Positions 33,765-42,709 of a stretch of 64,000 nt of DNA are shown here, one piece after another. Numbering within the stretch: the stretch's first letter is position 1; every line of letters starts with the position of its first letter. A program made the position numbers and the translations under genes. The notes beneath the pieces are model-generated. The model was not told the DNA's origin, ran no database searches, and was given only the letters and a program-made list of their open reading frames with translations. The stretch lies in assembly GCF_003202285.1 (NCBI RefSeq), contig NZ_MASW01000005.1, forward strand, positions 186,001 through 250,000, read 5' to 3'. This DNA comes from Prauserella muralis. GTDB taxonomy: Bacteria; Actinomycetota; Actinomycetes; Mycobacteriales; Pseudonocardiaceae.

Positions 33765-36646
33765 TGGACGACCTTGAGCGCAGGCTGCGCGCCGACGTCG
33801 CGGGCGAGGTGGCCTTCGACGACTACACGCGGCACCTCTTCTCCCGTGACGCCAGCATGTACGCGATCCGGCCGGCCGGCGTCGTGTTCCCCCGGGATGC
33901 CGACGACGTCGCCGCCGCCGTCGCGGCCGCCCGCGACCACGAGGTTCCGGTGGTACCCCGGGGTGCGGGCACGAGCCTCGCGGGCCAGACCGTCGGCGCC
34001 GGGCTCGTGCTCGACCTGTCCCGCCACCTCACCCGCATCACCGACCTCGACCCCGAGTCGCGCACCGCGACCGTCCAGCTGGGGGTGGTGCAGGACCAGC
34101 TCAACCGGGCCGCGGCGCCCCACGGCCTGATGTTCGGCCCGGACACCTCCACCAGCAACCGCGCCACCCTGGGCGGCATGATCGGCAACAACTCCGCGGG
34201 CAGCGGCTCGGTGCGCTACGGCATGACCATCGACCACGTGCGCAGTCTCGACGTGGTGCTCTCCGACGCCACCACCGCACGGCTCGGGCCGGTCGGCGAG
34301 GACGAACTGGCGCGCAGGGGGCGCGCCGCGACGCTGGAGGGCGCGCTGTACCGGGAGCTGCCGGCGCTCGTGCAGGCCCACCGCGACGCCATCGAGAAGG
34401 GCTTTCCGGCGTTCTGGCGGCGCGCCACCGGCTACCGGCTCGACCGGCTGGCCGGGCCACCGCCGTTCGACCTCGCCAAGTTCGTGGTCGGCGCCGAAGG
34501 CACCCTCGTGGTCGGCACCAGCGCCGTCGTCGACCTCGTCCCGAAGCCCCAGCACACGGTGATCGCCGTCGGTCACTTCACCTCCACCCAGGCGGCGATC
34601 GCCGCCACCGAGGACGCGCTGGCGTGCGACCCGGCCGCCGTGGAGCTGATGGACCGCACGATCCTCGACCTCTCCCGCGAACGCATCGAGTACGCCTCCC
34701 TCGGCACGATCCTCGAGGGCGACCCCGACGCGCTGCTGTTCGTCAGCTTCAGCGGCGACGACGAGGCCGACCTGCTCGGCAGGCTGCGCAAACTCAGCAC
34801 GCTGTGGCGCAGGCACGGGCACGGCTACCACACGCTGGAGGCCGTCACCGCGCAGCAGCAGGCGTCGCTGCTCAAGGTGCGCAAGTCCAGCCTCGGCCTG
34901 CTCATGGCCGCCAGCACCGGAGCCAACCGCCCGCTCGCGTTCGTCGAGGACACCGCCGTCGACCCGCGCCACCTGCCCGAGTACACGGCCCGCTTCGCCG
35001 AGATCCTCGAGCGGCACCAGCTGCGGGCCGGGTTCTACGGCCACTGCTCGGTGGGCTGCCTGCACATCCGGCCGTTCGTGGACCTCACCAAACCCGGCCA
35101 GGTGGAGACGATGCGCGCGGTGGCCGAGGAGGTCAAGGACCTCGTCACCGCCTTCGGCGGCGTGAACTCGAGCGAGCACGGCGACGGCCTGGCGCGCAGC
35201 GAGTTCAACCGCGAGATCTTCGGAGACGAGCTGTACGAGGCGATGCGCGAGGTCAAGCGTCTGTTCGACCCGCACGGCATCCTCAACCCCGGCAAGATCG
35301 TGGACGCCCCGCCGATGACCGACAACCTGCGCGACCCCGCGCTGCCGGAACCGGGGCCGCTGCGCACGAAGCTGTCGTTCGAGGTGGTGGGCGGCATGCG
35401 CGCGGCCGCCGACCGGTGCATGAACATCGGCCTGTGCCGCAAGAGCGCCACCGGCGCGATGTGCCCGTCCTACATGGCGACCCTGCGCGAGGAGGACTCC
35501 ACCCGAGGGCGGGCCAACGCGCTCGTCAAGGCACTGTCCGAACCGGACCCGCGCGCGGCACTTGGCGACGAGCGGCTGCACGAGGTGCTCGACGCGTGCC
35601 TGATGTGCAAGGCATGCAAGAGCGAGTGCCCGCTCGGCGTCGACATGGCCGCGCTCAAGAGCGAGGCGCTGGCCCAGCGTCACGAGGTGCACGGCACACC
35701 GCTGCGCTCGCGCGTGTTCGGAGCCATCCGCACGCTCAACCGGCTCGGCGCCGCCACCGCACCACTGTCCAATGTGCCCGCAAAAGTGCCCGCCGTGCGG
35801 CGGCTGCTGGAACGCCGGCTCGGCATCACCGCGGCGCGCCCGCTGCCCCGCTTCGAGCGCGCGCGTCTCGGCGCCTGGTTCCGCAGGCGGCGCACCACAC
35901 CGCGGCCCGCGCCGCTCGGCGAGATCCTGTTCCTGGCCGACTCCTTCACCACCTACAGCGAGCCCGCCGTCGGCAGGGCCGCGGTCGAGCTGCTGGAACG
36001 CGCGGGCTACGCCGTGCGGCTGGTCACGCGCGGCTGCTGTGGCCGCTCCAGCCTGTCGAAGGGGCTCGTCGACGACGCCCGGCGCAAGGCGGGTGCGCTG
36101 GTCGGGCTGCTCGCCGCGAGCGAGGCGCCGATCGTCGGCTGCGAGCCGTCCTGCGTGCTAACCCTGCGCGACGAGACACTGTCGCTGCTGCCGGACGATC
36201 CGGCCGCGCGCGCGGTCGCCGGGCGCGTGCGCCAGGTCGAAGAGGTGCTCACCGAGGCGATCGACGCCGGACGGCTCACGCTGGACTCCGGGACCTGGCC
36301 CGCGGGAAGGCGCATCCTGTTCCACGGCCACTGCCACCAGAAGGCCGAGGTCGGCACGGCAGCCACGGTCGGGTTGCTGCGCCGGATCCCGGGCGCGGAG
36401 GTGGCCGAGCTCGACGCCGGATGCTGCGGCATGGCGGGCTCGTTCGGCTTCGAGGCCGAGCACTACGCCCTGTCGATGACAGTGGGGCAGGACCGGCTGT
36501 TCCCCGCGGTGCGGGCCGAACCCGCCTCGACGGTCGTGGCCGCCACCGGCGTGTCGTGCAGGCAGCAGATCGCGCACGGCACCACCCGGCAGGCGCTCCA
36601 TCCGCTGGAGCTCGTCCGCGCGGTCCTGTCCGAACCCGCGTCGTGA
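33764..36646 (+). CDS. FAD-linked oxidase/4Fe-4S fusion (GlcD-GlcF/D-lactate dehydrogenase type)
   Basis: The 960-residue protein has an N-terminal FAD-binding domain with PRGAGTSLAGQTVGAGLVLDLS. The FAD-oxidase C-domain extends to about residue 520 and contains GHCSVGCLHIRPFVDL and SSEHGDG. A 4Fe-4S ferredoxin-type segment includes CLMCKACKSECPLGVD. Two cysteine-rich CCG domains (GCCGRSSLS..., AGCCGMAGSFG) end the protein. Such fusions oxidise D-2-hydroxy acids such as D-lactate, glycolate or 2-hydroxyglutarate at the membrane, passing electrons to quinone. With the preceding aminotransferase this suggests hydroxy acid to oxo acid to amino acid flow. A hairpin follows. Confidence 0.9.
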   Translation: MDDLERRLRADVAGEVAFDDYTRHLFSRDASMYAIRPAGVVFPRDADDVAAAVAAARDHEVPVVPRGAGTSLAGQTVGAGLVLDLSRHLTRITDLDPESRTATVQLGVVQDQLNRAAAPHGLMFGPDTSTSNRATLGGMIGNNSAGSGSVRYGMTIDHVRSLDVVLSDATTARLGPVGEDELARRGRAATLEGALYRELPALVQAHRDAIEKGFPAFWRRATGYRLDRLAGPPPFDLAKFVVGAEGTLVVGTSAVVDLVPKPQHTVIAVGHFTSTQAAIAATEDALACDPAAVELMDRTILDLSRERIEYASLGTILEGDPDALLFVSFSGDDEADLLGRLRKLSTLWRRHGHGYHTLEAVTAQQQASLLKVRKSSLGLLMAASTGANRPLAFVEDTAVDPRHLPEYTARFAEILERHQLRAGFYGHCSVGCLHIRPFVDLTKPGQVETMRAVAEEVKDLVTAFGGVNSSEHGDGLARSEFNREIFGDELYEAMREVKRLFDPHGILNPGKIVDAPPMTDNLRDPALPEPGPLRTKLSFEVVGGMRAAADRCMNIGLCRKSATGAMCPSYMATLREEDSTRGRANALVKALSEPDPRAALGDERLHEVLDACLMCKACKSECPLGVDMAALKSEALAQRHEVHGTPLRSRVFGAIRTLNRLGAATAPLSNVPAKVPAVRRLLERRLGITAARPLPRFERARLGAWFRRRRTTPRPAPLGEILFLADSFTTYSEPAVGRAAVELLERAGYAVRLVTRGCCGRSSLSKGLVDDARRKAGALVGLLAASEAPIVGCEPSCVLTLRDETLSLLPDDPAARAVAGRVRQVEEVLTEAIDAGRLTLDSGTWPAGRRILFHGHCHQKAEVGTAATVGLLRRIPGAEVAELDAGCCGMAGSFGFEAEHYALSMTVGQDRLFPAVRAEPASTVVAATGVSCRQQIAHGTTRQALHPLELVRAVLSEPAS

Positions 36647-36659
36647 GCCACCCGGCGGC

Positions 36660-36712
36660 GAGCCGAAGGGCACCGTGGGTACCCAGGATGCACCCAAGGT
36701 CACCTTCGGCTC
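36660..36712. terminator. Bidirectional hairpin between convergent genes
   Basis: GAGCCGAAGG (36660-36669) pairs perfectly with CCTTCGGCTC (36703-36712). The loop contains a smaller GGGTACCC-type palindrome. It spans the gap between the dehydrogenase and LysR genes and includes the last codons of the latter. Confidence 0.7.
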
Positions 36713-37572
36713 GGCCGCGGCGGGCCCACGACCTCGCGGGCCAGCGCCACCAGCGCCGGGATCGCCGGATGGCCCCGCGTGCGCCGCCAGGCCAGCACCA
36801 GCGGAATCGCCGGAGCGTCGGTGAGCGGCACGTACGTCACGCCTGGGTAGTGGTGGATGCTCGCGGTCGCCGATGTGGTGACGCCCACCGCCCTGCTGGC
36901 CGCGATGGCCGCCAGCCAGTCGTCGGTGTTGGCCACCGTCAGCGACCGCGCGGGCCGGATCTCCGGCGGCCACAGCTCCAGCGTCGTCGTGCCGGAGACG
37001 GGGTTCACGGCCACCGTCTGGCCGGTGAGGTCGGCCAGGATCAGCGAGTCGCGGGCGGCGAGCGGGCTGCCGGTGGGCACGGCCGCGAGCCGGTCCTCCA
37101 CCAGCAGCCGCTCGGTGACCAGGTCCGCGCTGGTGGACTCGCCCCGCAGCAGCGCGGCGTCCACCTTGCCGCTGGCCAGGCCCGCGGTGCGCTCGTCGAT
37201 GCGCATCAGCTCCAGCGGCGTGTCCGGGTGCTCGTGTTCCCAGCGGCGCAGCAGCGTGGCCGTGTGCCCGCCGGCCGCCGACCACGCGTGCCCGACCCGC
37301 AGCGGCCACGGGCTGAGCCGGGTGGCGTCGAGGGCGTCGTCGGCCGCCGCCACCACGGCGGCCGCCTTGTCGCGGAACGCCACGCCCTCGGTGGTCAGCG
37401 ACAGATGGTGGGTGGAGCGGTCGACCAGCCGCACGCCCAGCCGGTCCTCCAGCTGCCGCAGCGTGCGCGACAGCGCGGGCTGGGTGAGGTGCAGGCGCTG
37501 CGCGGCACGCGTGACGTTGCCCTCCTCGGCGATGGCGAGGAAGCAGCGGAAGTGGCGCAGCTCAATGGTCAT
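36700..37572 (-). CDS. LysR-family transcriptional regulator
   Basis: The 290-residue protein starts [42 protein letters not shown], a canonical LysR winged helix-turn-helix (residues 1-60), followed by a periplasmic-binding-like effector domain. ATG 37572 is chosen because the LysR family starts there; the upstream open frame to 37692 runs into the divergent EamA gene. It is divergent from EamA with a 69-nt gap, so it likely controls that exporter. Confidence 0.92.
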   Translation of the reverse strand: MTIELRHFRCFLAIAEEGNVTRAAQRLHLTQPALSRTLRQLEDRLGVRLVDRSTHHLSLTTEGVAFRDKAAAVVAAADDALDATRLSPWPLRVGHAWSAAGGHTATLLRRWEHEHPDTPLELMRIDERTAGLASGKVDAALLRGESTSADLVTERLLVEDRLAAVPTGSPLAARDSLILADLTGQTVAVNPVSGTTTLELWPPEIRPARSLTVANTDDWLAAIAASRAVGVTTSATASIHHYPGVTYVPLTDAPAIPLVLAWRRTRGHPAIPALVALAREVVGPPRPSRR

Positions 37573-37641
37573 GCCCGGCAAGCATAACCCGAGCTGAATC
37601 GGCATTTCACGGATGCGCGAGGCCTTTCTAGTGTCGCGGGT

Positions 37642-38688
37642 ATGGCGAAGCTGGACACGGCAGGACGGCCCGCGGTCTCCGCGCCGGGCCACGGCGCGCC
37701 GCTGGGCTCGGTGGCACTGGTGCTGGGCGGTGCGCTGTCGCTGCAGTTCGGCGCGGCGGTGGCCGCGTTGCTGTTCGACCGCGCGGGCTCGCTCGGGGTG
37801 GTGACGCTGCGGCTCGGCTTCGCGGCCGTGCTGCTCTGCCTGCTGCTGCGGCCGCGCGTGCGCGGCTACTCGCGCGCCGACTGGGCCGCAGTGGCGGCGT
37901 TTGGGCTCACGCTCGCCGGCATGAACACGCTGTTCTACCAGGCGATCGAGCGGATCCCGCTGGGCCCGGCCGTGACGCTGGAGGTGCTCGGCCCGCTGGT
38001 GCTCTCGGTGGTCGCCTCCCGCAGGCCGATGAGCGTGCTGTGGGCGGTGCTGGCACTGGGCGGCGTGTTCCTGCTCGGCAGGGGCGGCTTCGCCGAGCTC
38101 GACGGCGCCGGGGTGGCCTTCGCGCTGTGCGCCGGGGTGCTGTGGGCGACCTACATCGTGCTCAGCGCGCGGGTGGGCAGCCGGTTCCCCAAGGCGGACG
38201 GGGTCGCGCTCGCCCTGGTCATCGGCGGGCTGGCGACGCTGCCGCTGGGCGTGGCCGCCTCGGGTGCGGCGCTGCTGGACCCGCTGACGCTGGTGCTCGG
38301 CGCCGCGGTGGCCGTGCTGTCCTCGATGCTGCCCTACACCCTCGAGTTGCTGGCGCTGCGCAAACTGGCCGCGTCCACGTTCGCCGTGCTCATGAGCCTG
38401 GAGCCGGCGCTGGCCGCGCTGGCCGGGTTCCTCGTGCTGCGGCAGGGCCTTTCCCCGCTGCAGAGCCTCGGCATCGCCCTGGTGATCGCCGCGAGCGTCG
38501 GTGCGGTGCGGATGCGTAAGGTCGGCGGTCGTGAGCGAGATGCGCGAGTTGCTGAGCGAGGCGGCGGCGAGAGCGGCCCGCTACCGGGAGACGCTGGCCG
38601 AGCGCCCGGTCGGGGTGCCTGTGGACCGGGAGGCACTGCGGACGGCGTTCGGCGGCCCGTTGCCCCAGGCGCCGACCCCGGCCGGTGA
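37642..38688 (+). CDS. EamA/RhtA-type exporter with an overlapping C-terminal tail
   Basis: The 348-residue protein has ten membrane segments arranged as two EamA repeats through about residue 292, like RhtA-type amino-acid or metabolite exporters. The remaining 55 residues are Gly/Pro/Arg-rich, hydrophilic and encoded entirely inside the next gene in another frame. The family normally ends near residue 290-300, so the tail probably results from loss of the original stop codon. It is divergent from a LysR regulator, a common arrangement for such exporters. Confidence 0.85.
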   Translation: MAKLDTAGRPAVSAPGHGAPLGSVALVLGGALSLQFGAAVAALLFDRAGSLGVVTLRLGFAAVLLCLLLRPRVRGYSRADWAAVAAFGLTLAGMNTLFYQAIERIPLGPAVTLEVLGPLVLSVVASRRPMSVLWAVLALGGVFLLGRGGFAELDGAGVAFALCAGVLWATYIVLSARVGSRFPKADGVALALVIGGLATLPLGVAASGAALLDPLTLVLGAAVAVLSSMLPYTLELLALRKLAASTFAVLMSLEPALAALAGFLVLRQGLSPLQSLGIALVIAASVGAVRMRKVGGRERDARVAERGGGESGPLPGDAGRAPGRGACGPGGTADGVRRPVAPGADPGR

Positions 38689-39910
38689 GGTGCTGGCCCA
38701 GCTCGACCGCGCCGCGGCGCCGGGCCTGATGGCCACCGCAGGGCCTCGGTTCTTCGGGTTCGTCACCGGCGGGGCGCTGCCCGCCGCGACCGCCGCCGAC
38801 ATGCTGGCCGTGGGCTGGGACCAGTGCGCCTTCAACCCGGTGCTCTCGCCCGCGGCGGCCGCCGCCGAGGAGAGCGCGGGCACCTGGCTGAAGCAGCTGC
38901 TCGGCCTTCCTGCCACCGCCTCCGCCGGGTTCGTCACCGGGGGCCAGGGCGCGAACACCGTCGGGCTCGCCGTGGCCCGGAACCAGGTGCTCGCCGATGC
39001 GGGCTGGGACGTGGAGCGGGACGGCCTCGCCGGTGCGCCGCGCGTGCGCGTCGTGGCGAGCGCCGAGCGGCACGCCACGATCGACCGCTCGCTGCGGCTG
39101 CTCGGCTTCGGCACCGCGGTGGTCGAACAGGTGCGCGCGGGTGCCAACGGTGCGATCGACGTCGAGGACCTGGCCAGGGTGCTGCGCGACGGCAGCGGCC
39201 CGCTGATCTGCTGCCTGCAGGCGGGCAACGTCAACACCGGCGCCTGCGACGACCTGCGGGCGGCGTGCGAGCTGGTGCACGCCCACGGGGGCTGGGCACA
39301 CGTGGACGGCGCGTTCGGGCTGTGGGCCGCGGCGAACCCGGCCACCGCGGCGCTCGTCGACGGCGTGGAGCTGGCCGACTCGTGGGCCTGCGACGGGCAC
39401 AAATGGCTCAACGTGCCCTACGACTCCGGCTTCGCGTTCTGCGCGCGGCCCGAGGCGCACGCGGCGGCCATGTCCTACAGCGCGGCCTATCTCGTCGGCT
39501 CCGGCGGCAGCGCCGCGCTGGCCGACTTCACGCCGGAGTCCTCGCGCCGCGCGCGGGGCTTCGCCGTCTGGGCCGCGCTGCGGGAGCTGGGCCGCGACGG
39601 CGTCGCCGAGCTGGTCGACCGGTGCTGCCGGCTCGCGCGCCGGTTCGCCGGCGCGCTGGCCGCCGGGGGCGCCGAGATCGGCAACGACGTGGTGCTCAAC
39701 CAGGTGCTGGCGCGCTTCGGCGACGACGCGCGCACCGACCGGGTCGTGGAGGGCGTGCAGCGCGACGGCACGTGCTGGCTCGGCGGCACCACGTGGCGCG
39801 GCAGGCGCTACCTGCGCATCGCGGTGTCCAACCACTCGACCACCGAGGCCGACGTCGACCGCTGCGCCGAGGCCGTGCTCGATGTCGCGGCGCGGGTTCA
39901 GGACGGGTAG
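38531..39910 (+). CDS. Pyridoxal-phosphate-dependent decarboxylase (group II)
   Basis: The 459-residue protein has the PLP-binding Lys291 in [16 protein letters not shown], the [19 protein letters not shown] substrate-side segment and [11 protein letters not shown]. It belongs with the aromatic-L-amino-acid/glutamate-type decarboxylases, so an aromatic amine product is likely but unproven. GTG 38531 is chosen for the AAGG 9 nt upstream; ATG 38540 is the alternative. It overlaps the preceding EamA frame by 158 nt and the convergent BluB gene by 13 nt. With EamA it suggests making and exporting an amine. Confidence 0.88.
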   Translation: MSEMRELLSEAAARAARYRETLAERPVGVPVDREALRTAFGGPLPQAPTPAGEVLAQLDRAAAPGLMATAGPRFFGFVTGGALPAATAADMLAVGWDQCAFNPVLSPAAAAAEESAGTWLKQLLGLPATASAGFVTGGQGANTVGLAVARNQVLADAGWDVERDGLAGAPRVRVVASAERHATIDRSLRLLGFGTAVVEQVRAGANGAIDVEDLARVLRDGSGPLICCLQAGNVNTGACDDLRAACELVHAHGGWAHVDGAFGLWAAANPATAALVDGVELADSWACDGHKWLNVPYDSGFAFCARPEAHAAAMSYSAAYLVGSGGSAALADFTPESSRRARGFAVWAALRELGRDGVAELVDRCCRLARRFAGALAAGGAEIGNDVVLNQVLARFGDDARTDRVVEGVQRDGTCWLGGTTWRGRRYLRIAVSNHSTTEADVDRCAEAVLDVAARVQDG

Positions 39911-40527
39911 CGCTCGGCGTGGACGACGGCCTCCAGCGGCAGCCGTTCCCGCCAGCCGTGCCGCTCCAGGTCCGGGACCTGCTCCAGGTGCGTCACCGGC
40001 CCGACGCACAGCCACGCGACCGGCCGCACCGCGGCCGGGATGCCGAGCAGCTCGCGCAGGAAGTCCTCCCGGTAGAAGCTGACCCAGCCGACGCCGAGGT
40101 CCTCGGCGGTCGCGGCCAGCCAGAGGTTCTGGATCGCCAGGCACACCGAGTACAGGCCCGCGTCGGCGATCGCGTGCCTGCCGAGCACGGCGGGGGAGCC
40201 GCGCCGCGGGTCGTAGGTGACCACGATCGACAGGGTCGAGGAGAGGATGCCCTCGACCTTGATCCGCGAGAACGTCGTGGCGCGCTCACCGTCCAGCTGC
40301 GCGGCGAAGGTGTCGCGCTCGGCGAGCACGTGGTCGCGGAACCGGCGGCGCGTCGCCTCGTCGCGCACGAGGACGAAGTCCCACGGCTGGCTCAGCCCGA
40401 CACTCGGCGCGGCATGGGCGGCGGACAGGACGCGATGCAGCACGTCGTCGCCGATCGGAGCCCCGGTGAACTCGGCGCGGACGTCCCGGCGACGGCGGCA
40501 CAGATCGTAGAAGGATGCGGTGGACAC
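39898..40527 (-). CDS. bluB: 5,6-dimethylbenzimidazole synthase BluB-like nitroreductase
   Basis: The 209-residue nitroreductase-fold flavoprotein has the BluB start pattern CRRRRDVRAEFTGAPIGDDVL, followed by SAAHAAPSVGLSQPWDFVLVRD and LGVGWVSFYRED. BluB cleaves reduced FMN with oxygen to make dimethylbenzimidazole, the lower ligand of cobalamin. No other cobalamin gene is in the window, so the pathway context is missing. It overlaps the convergent decarboxylase gene by 13 nt. Confidence 0.83.
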   Translation of the reverse strand: MSTASFYDLCRRRRDVRAEFTGAPIGDDVLHRVLSAAHAAPSVGLSQPWDFVLVRDEATRRRFRDHVLAERDTFAAQLDGERATTFSRIKVEGILSSTLSIVVTYDPRRGSPAVLGRHAIADAGLYSVCLAIQNLWLAATAEDLGVGWVSFYREDFLRELLGIPAAVRPVAWLCVGPVTHLEQVPDLERHGWRERLPLEAVVHAERYPS

Positions 40528-40554
40528 ACCCCGACCCTAGAGGCGGCTGGGCGG

Positions 40555-41097
40555 TCACCACTCCCGGCGTTTGAGGCCCACCAGCACGCGGTCGACCAGA
40601 TCCGGGTCCGGACCGGCCTGATGCCGCCCGTGCTGCTGCGGCTGCGGAGGCCGGGCCTGCTCGGGCGCGGGCTCGGGCACCTGCCTGCGCCGCTCGCCCC
40701 GGTGCGGCAGCCGCACCGAGTCCGCGGTCACGCCCGTCGGCAGCGGCAGCTCGCACCACACCAGCTTGCCTCTGCCCTCCAGCGGGACGGCACCGGTGCG
40801 CCTGCCCTCCAGCCGTGGCGCGCCGGAGTGGGCACGGGCCACCTGGTCGTCCTCCACCTCCACCACCAGGCACTCGCCCGCGATGCGCAGCCGCACCGTG
40901 ACGAAGCCGGGGGCACGGGAGTCGGTGCTGTCGACCACGGCCTCCACGAGCTGCCGCGCGGCGTCCACCGCGTCGTCCCGCATGTCCGCGAGCGACCACT
41001 CGATGAGCGAGAAGTGCACGAACATGTCGGTGCAGTTGACGGCGCTGGGCAGTGCGACGAGCCGAAGGTCGTCGACCTGCGCGGTCTGGGAATTCAC
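40555..41097 (-). CDS. Small HATPase-fold (RsbW/anti-sigma-like) ATP-binding protein
   Basis: The protein of about 180 residues has an N-terminal half (residues 15-125) compatible with a histidine-kinase-like ATPase fold of the RsbW type: FSLIEWSLADMRDDAVDAARQLVEAVVD followed by strands with LRIAGECLVVEVEDD. The canonical N-box asparagine is not clear, so nucleotide binding is uncertain. The last 50 residues are Pro/Gln/Arg-rich and probably disordered. GTG 41097 follows AAGGAA. A partner sigma factor or kinase is not encoded next to it. Confidence 0.55.
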   Translation of the reverse strand: MNSQTAQVDDLRLVALPSAVNCTDMFVHFSLIEWSLADMRDDAVDAARQLVEAVVDSTDSRAPGFVTVRLRIAGECLVVEVEDDQVARAHSGAPRLEGRRTGAVPLEGRGKLVWCELPLPTGVTADSVRLPHRGERRRQVPEPAPEQARPPQPQQHGRHQAGPDPDLVDRVLVGLKRREW

Positions 41098-41278
41098 TGA
41101 GGTTCCTTCCACGGTCGCGTCCCACGCGAGCTGCAAGCTCCGCCCGGAGGCCGTATCTTGCCAAGCGCGCCGACGGCGTGTCGATGCAGGGTGGGTGCGC
41201 GGCGCGTCACCGTCCGCGACCGCCGCGGTCCGCGGATAGGGTGGCCGTGCACCGAGTCTCCGCATCGGAAAGGCGCCC

Positions 41279-42586
41279 GTGAACAGCAGAATCCAGGTCC
41301 TGCTCGGATCATGGTCCTGGCCGGAGCGGCGGCGTCTCGCCGAGCTGCTCCGCAGGGAGACCGTCGGGGGAGCGTTGCTGCTCGCGGCGGCGGTCGCCGC
41401 GCTGATCTGGGCGAACTCTCCGTGGTCGGAGGCCTACGAGGCCCTGCACGAGGTGCGGATCGGGCCCGAGGCGCTGCACCTGAGCCTGACCCCGGCCGAG
41501 TGGGCGGCCGACGGGCTGCTGGCGATCTTCTTCTTCGTCGCGGGGCTGGAGCTCAAACGCGAGTTCGTCGCCGGTGACCTGCGCGATCCCCGGCGGGCGC
41601 TGGTGCCCGTGGTCGCCGCGTGCGCCGGGGTCGTCGCCCCGGCCGTGATTTTCGTCGCGTTCAACGCCGGCGCGGGTGGCGACGCGCTCGAGGGCTGGGC
41701 GGTGCCGACCGCCACCGACATCGCCTTCGCGCTCGCCGTGCTCGCGGTGATCGGCCGCAACCTGCCCTCGGCGCTGCGGACGTTCCTGCTCACGCTCGCG
41801 GTGGTGGACGACCTCATCGCGATCATGATCATCGCGGTCTACTACACCGACGAGCTCGTGTTCGTTCCGTTGCTGCTGGCGACGATTCCGCTGGCGCTGT
41901 TCACCTATCTGGTCCAGCGGCGCGTCCGTTCGTGGTTTCTGCTGCTGCCACTGGCGGTGACGGTGTGGGCGCTCGTGCACGCCTCGGGTGTGTACGCGAC
42001 GGTCGCCGGCGTGCTGCTGGGATTCGCGGTTCCGGTGCTGCGCCGCCACGGGGAGGGGCCCGGCCTCGCCGAGCACTTCGAGCACCGGTTCCGGCCGCTG
42101 TCGGCCGGGTTCGCGGTGCCGGTGTTCGCGCTGCTGGCCGCCGGGGTGGGCCTCGGCGGGCTCAGCGGTGTCGCCGCCGCGCTGGGCGACAGCGTCGCAC
42201 TCGGCATCATCGTGGGACTCGTGGCGGGCAAGACGATCGGCATCCTCGGCGCCACCTACCTGATGGCCAGGATCACGAAGCTGCGGCTGCCGCCGCCGCT
42301 GGCGTGGATCGACGTCGCCGGTGTGGCCGTGCTCGGCGGCATCGGCTTCACGGTGTCGTTGCTGGTGGGGGAGCTGGCCTTCGGGCAGGGCAGCGAACGC
42401 GACGAGCACGTCAAAGTCGGTGTCCTCGCGGGAAGTCTGGTCGCGATCGGCATCGCCGCGGTGATCCTGCGAGCCCGCGACCGCGTGCACCGCAAGGCGT
42501 GCGAGGCCGAGAACCTCGATGCCGACGGCGACGGCATTCCGGACGTTTCCGCAGGATCCGTTGACGGAGAAGAGAACCCGGGGTGA
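41279..42586 (+). CDS. nhaA: Na+/H+ antiporter NhaA
   Basis: The 435-residue membrane protein has the NhaA fingerprints [36 protein letters not shown], and the ion-binding Asp pair Asp177-Asp178 in VVDDLIAI. About eleven helices are visible. It exchanges sodium for protons. The C-terminal 45 residues are acidic and hydrophilic. The GTG start has GGAAAGG upstream. Confidence 0.93.
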   Translation: MNSRIQVLLGSWSWPERRRLAELLRRETVGGALLLAAAVAALIWANSPWSEAYEALHEVRIGPEALHLSLTPAEWAADGLLAIFFFVAGLELKREFVAGDLRDPRRALVPVVAACAGVVAPAVIFVAFNAGAGGDALEGWAVPTATDIAFALAVLAVIGRNLPSALRTFLLTLAVVDDLIAIMIIAVYYTDELVFVPLLLATIPLALFTYLVQRRVRSWFLLLPLAVTVWALVHASGVYATVAGVLLGFAVPVLRRHGEGPGLAEHFEHRFRPLSAGFAVPVFALLAAGVGLGGLSGVAAALGDSVALGIIVGLVAGKTIGILGATYLMARITKLRLPPPLAWIDVAGVAVLGGIGFTVSLLVGELAFGQGSERDEHVKVGVLAGSLVAIGIAAVILRARDRVHRKACEAENLDADGDGIPDVSAGSVDGEENPG

Positions 42587-42616
42587 CGCGCAGCGACGAA
42601 ACGCGGACCGGTTGTG

Positions 42617-42634
42617 GACAAGCGAGGGCTTGTC
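42617..42634. promoter_or_regulatory. Inverted repeat between nhaA and the conservon
   Basis: GACAAGC (42617-42623) and GCTTGTC (42628-42634) are perfect 7-bp arms over a GAGG spacer, 76 nt before cvnA. It could be an operator of the conservon or a weak terminator of nhaA. Confidence 0.45.
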
Positions 42635-42709
42635 TGCTTGCATAGCCTGCGTCGGTCAGGGGGTGACCGATCCACCAGGCCCGTACGCGACGAGAAAGTA
42701 GTGAACTGC

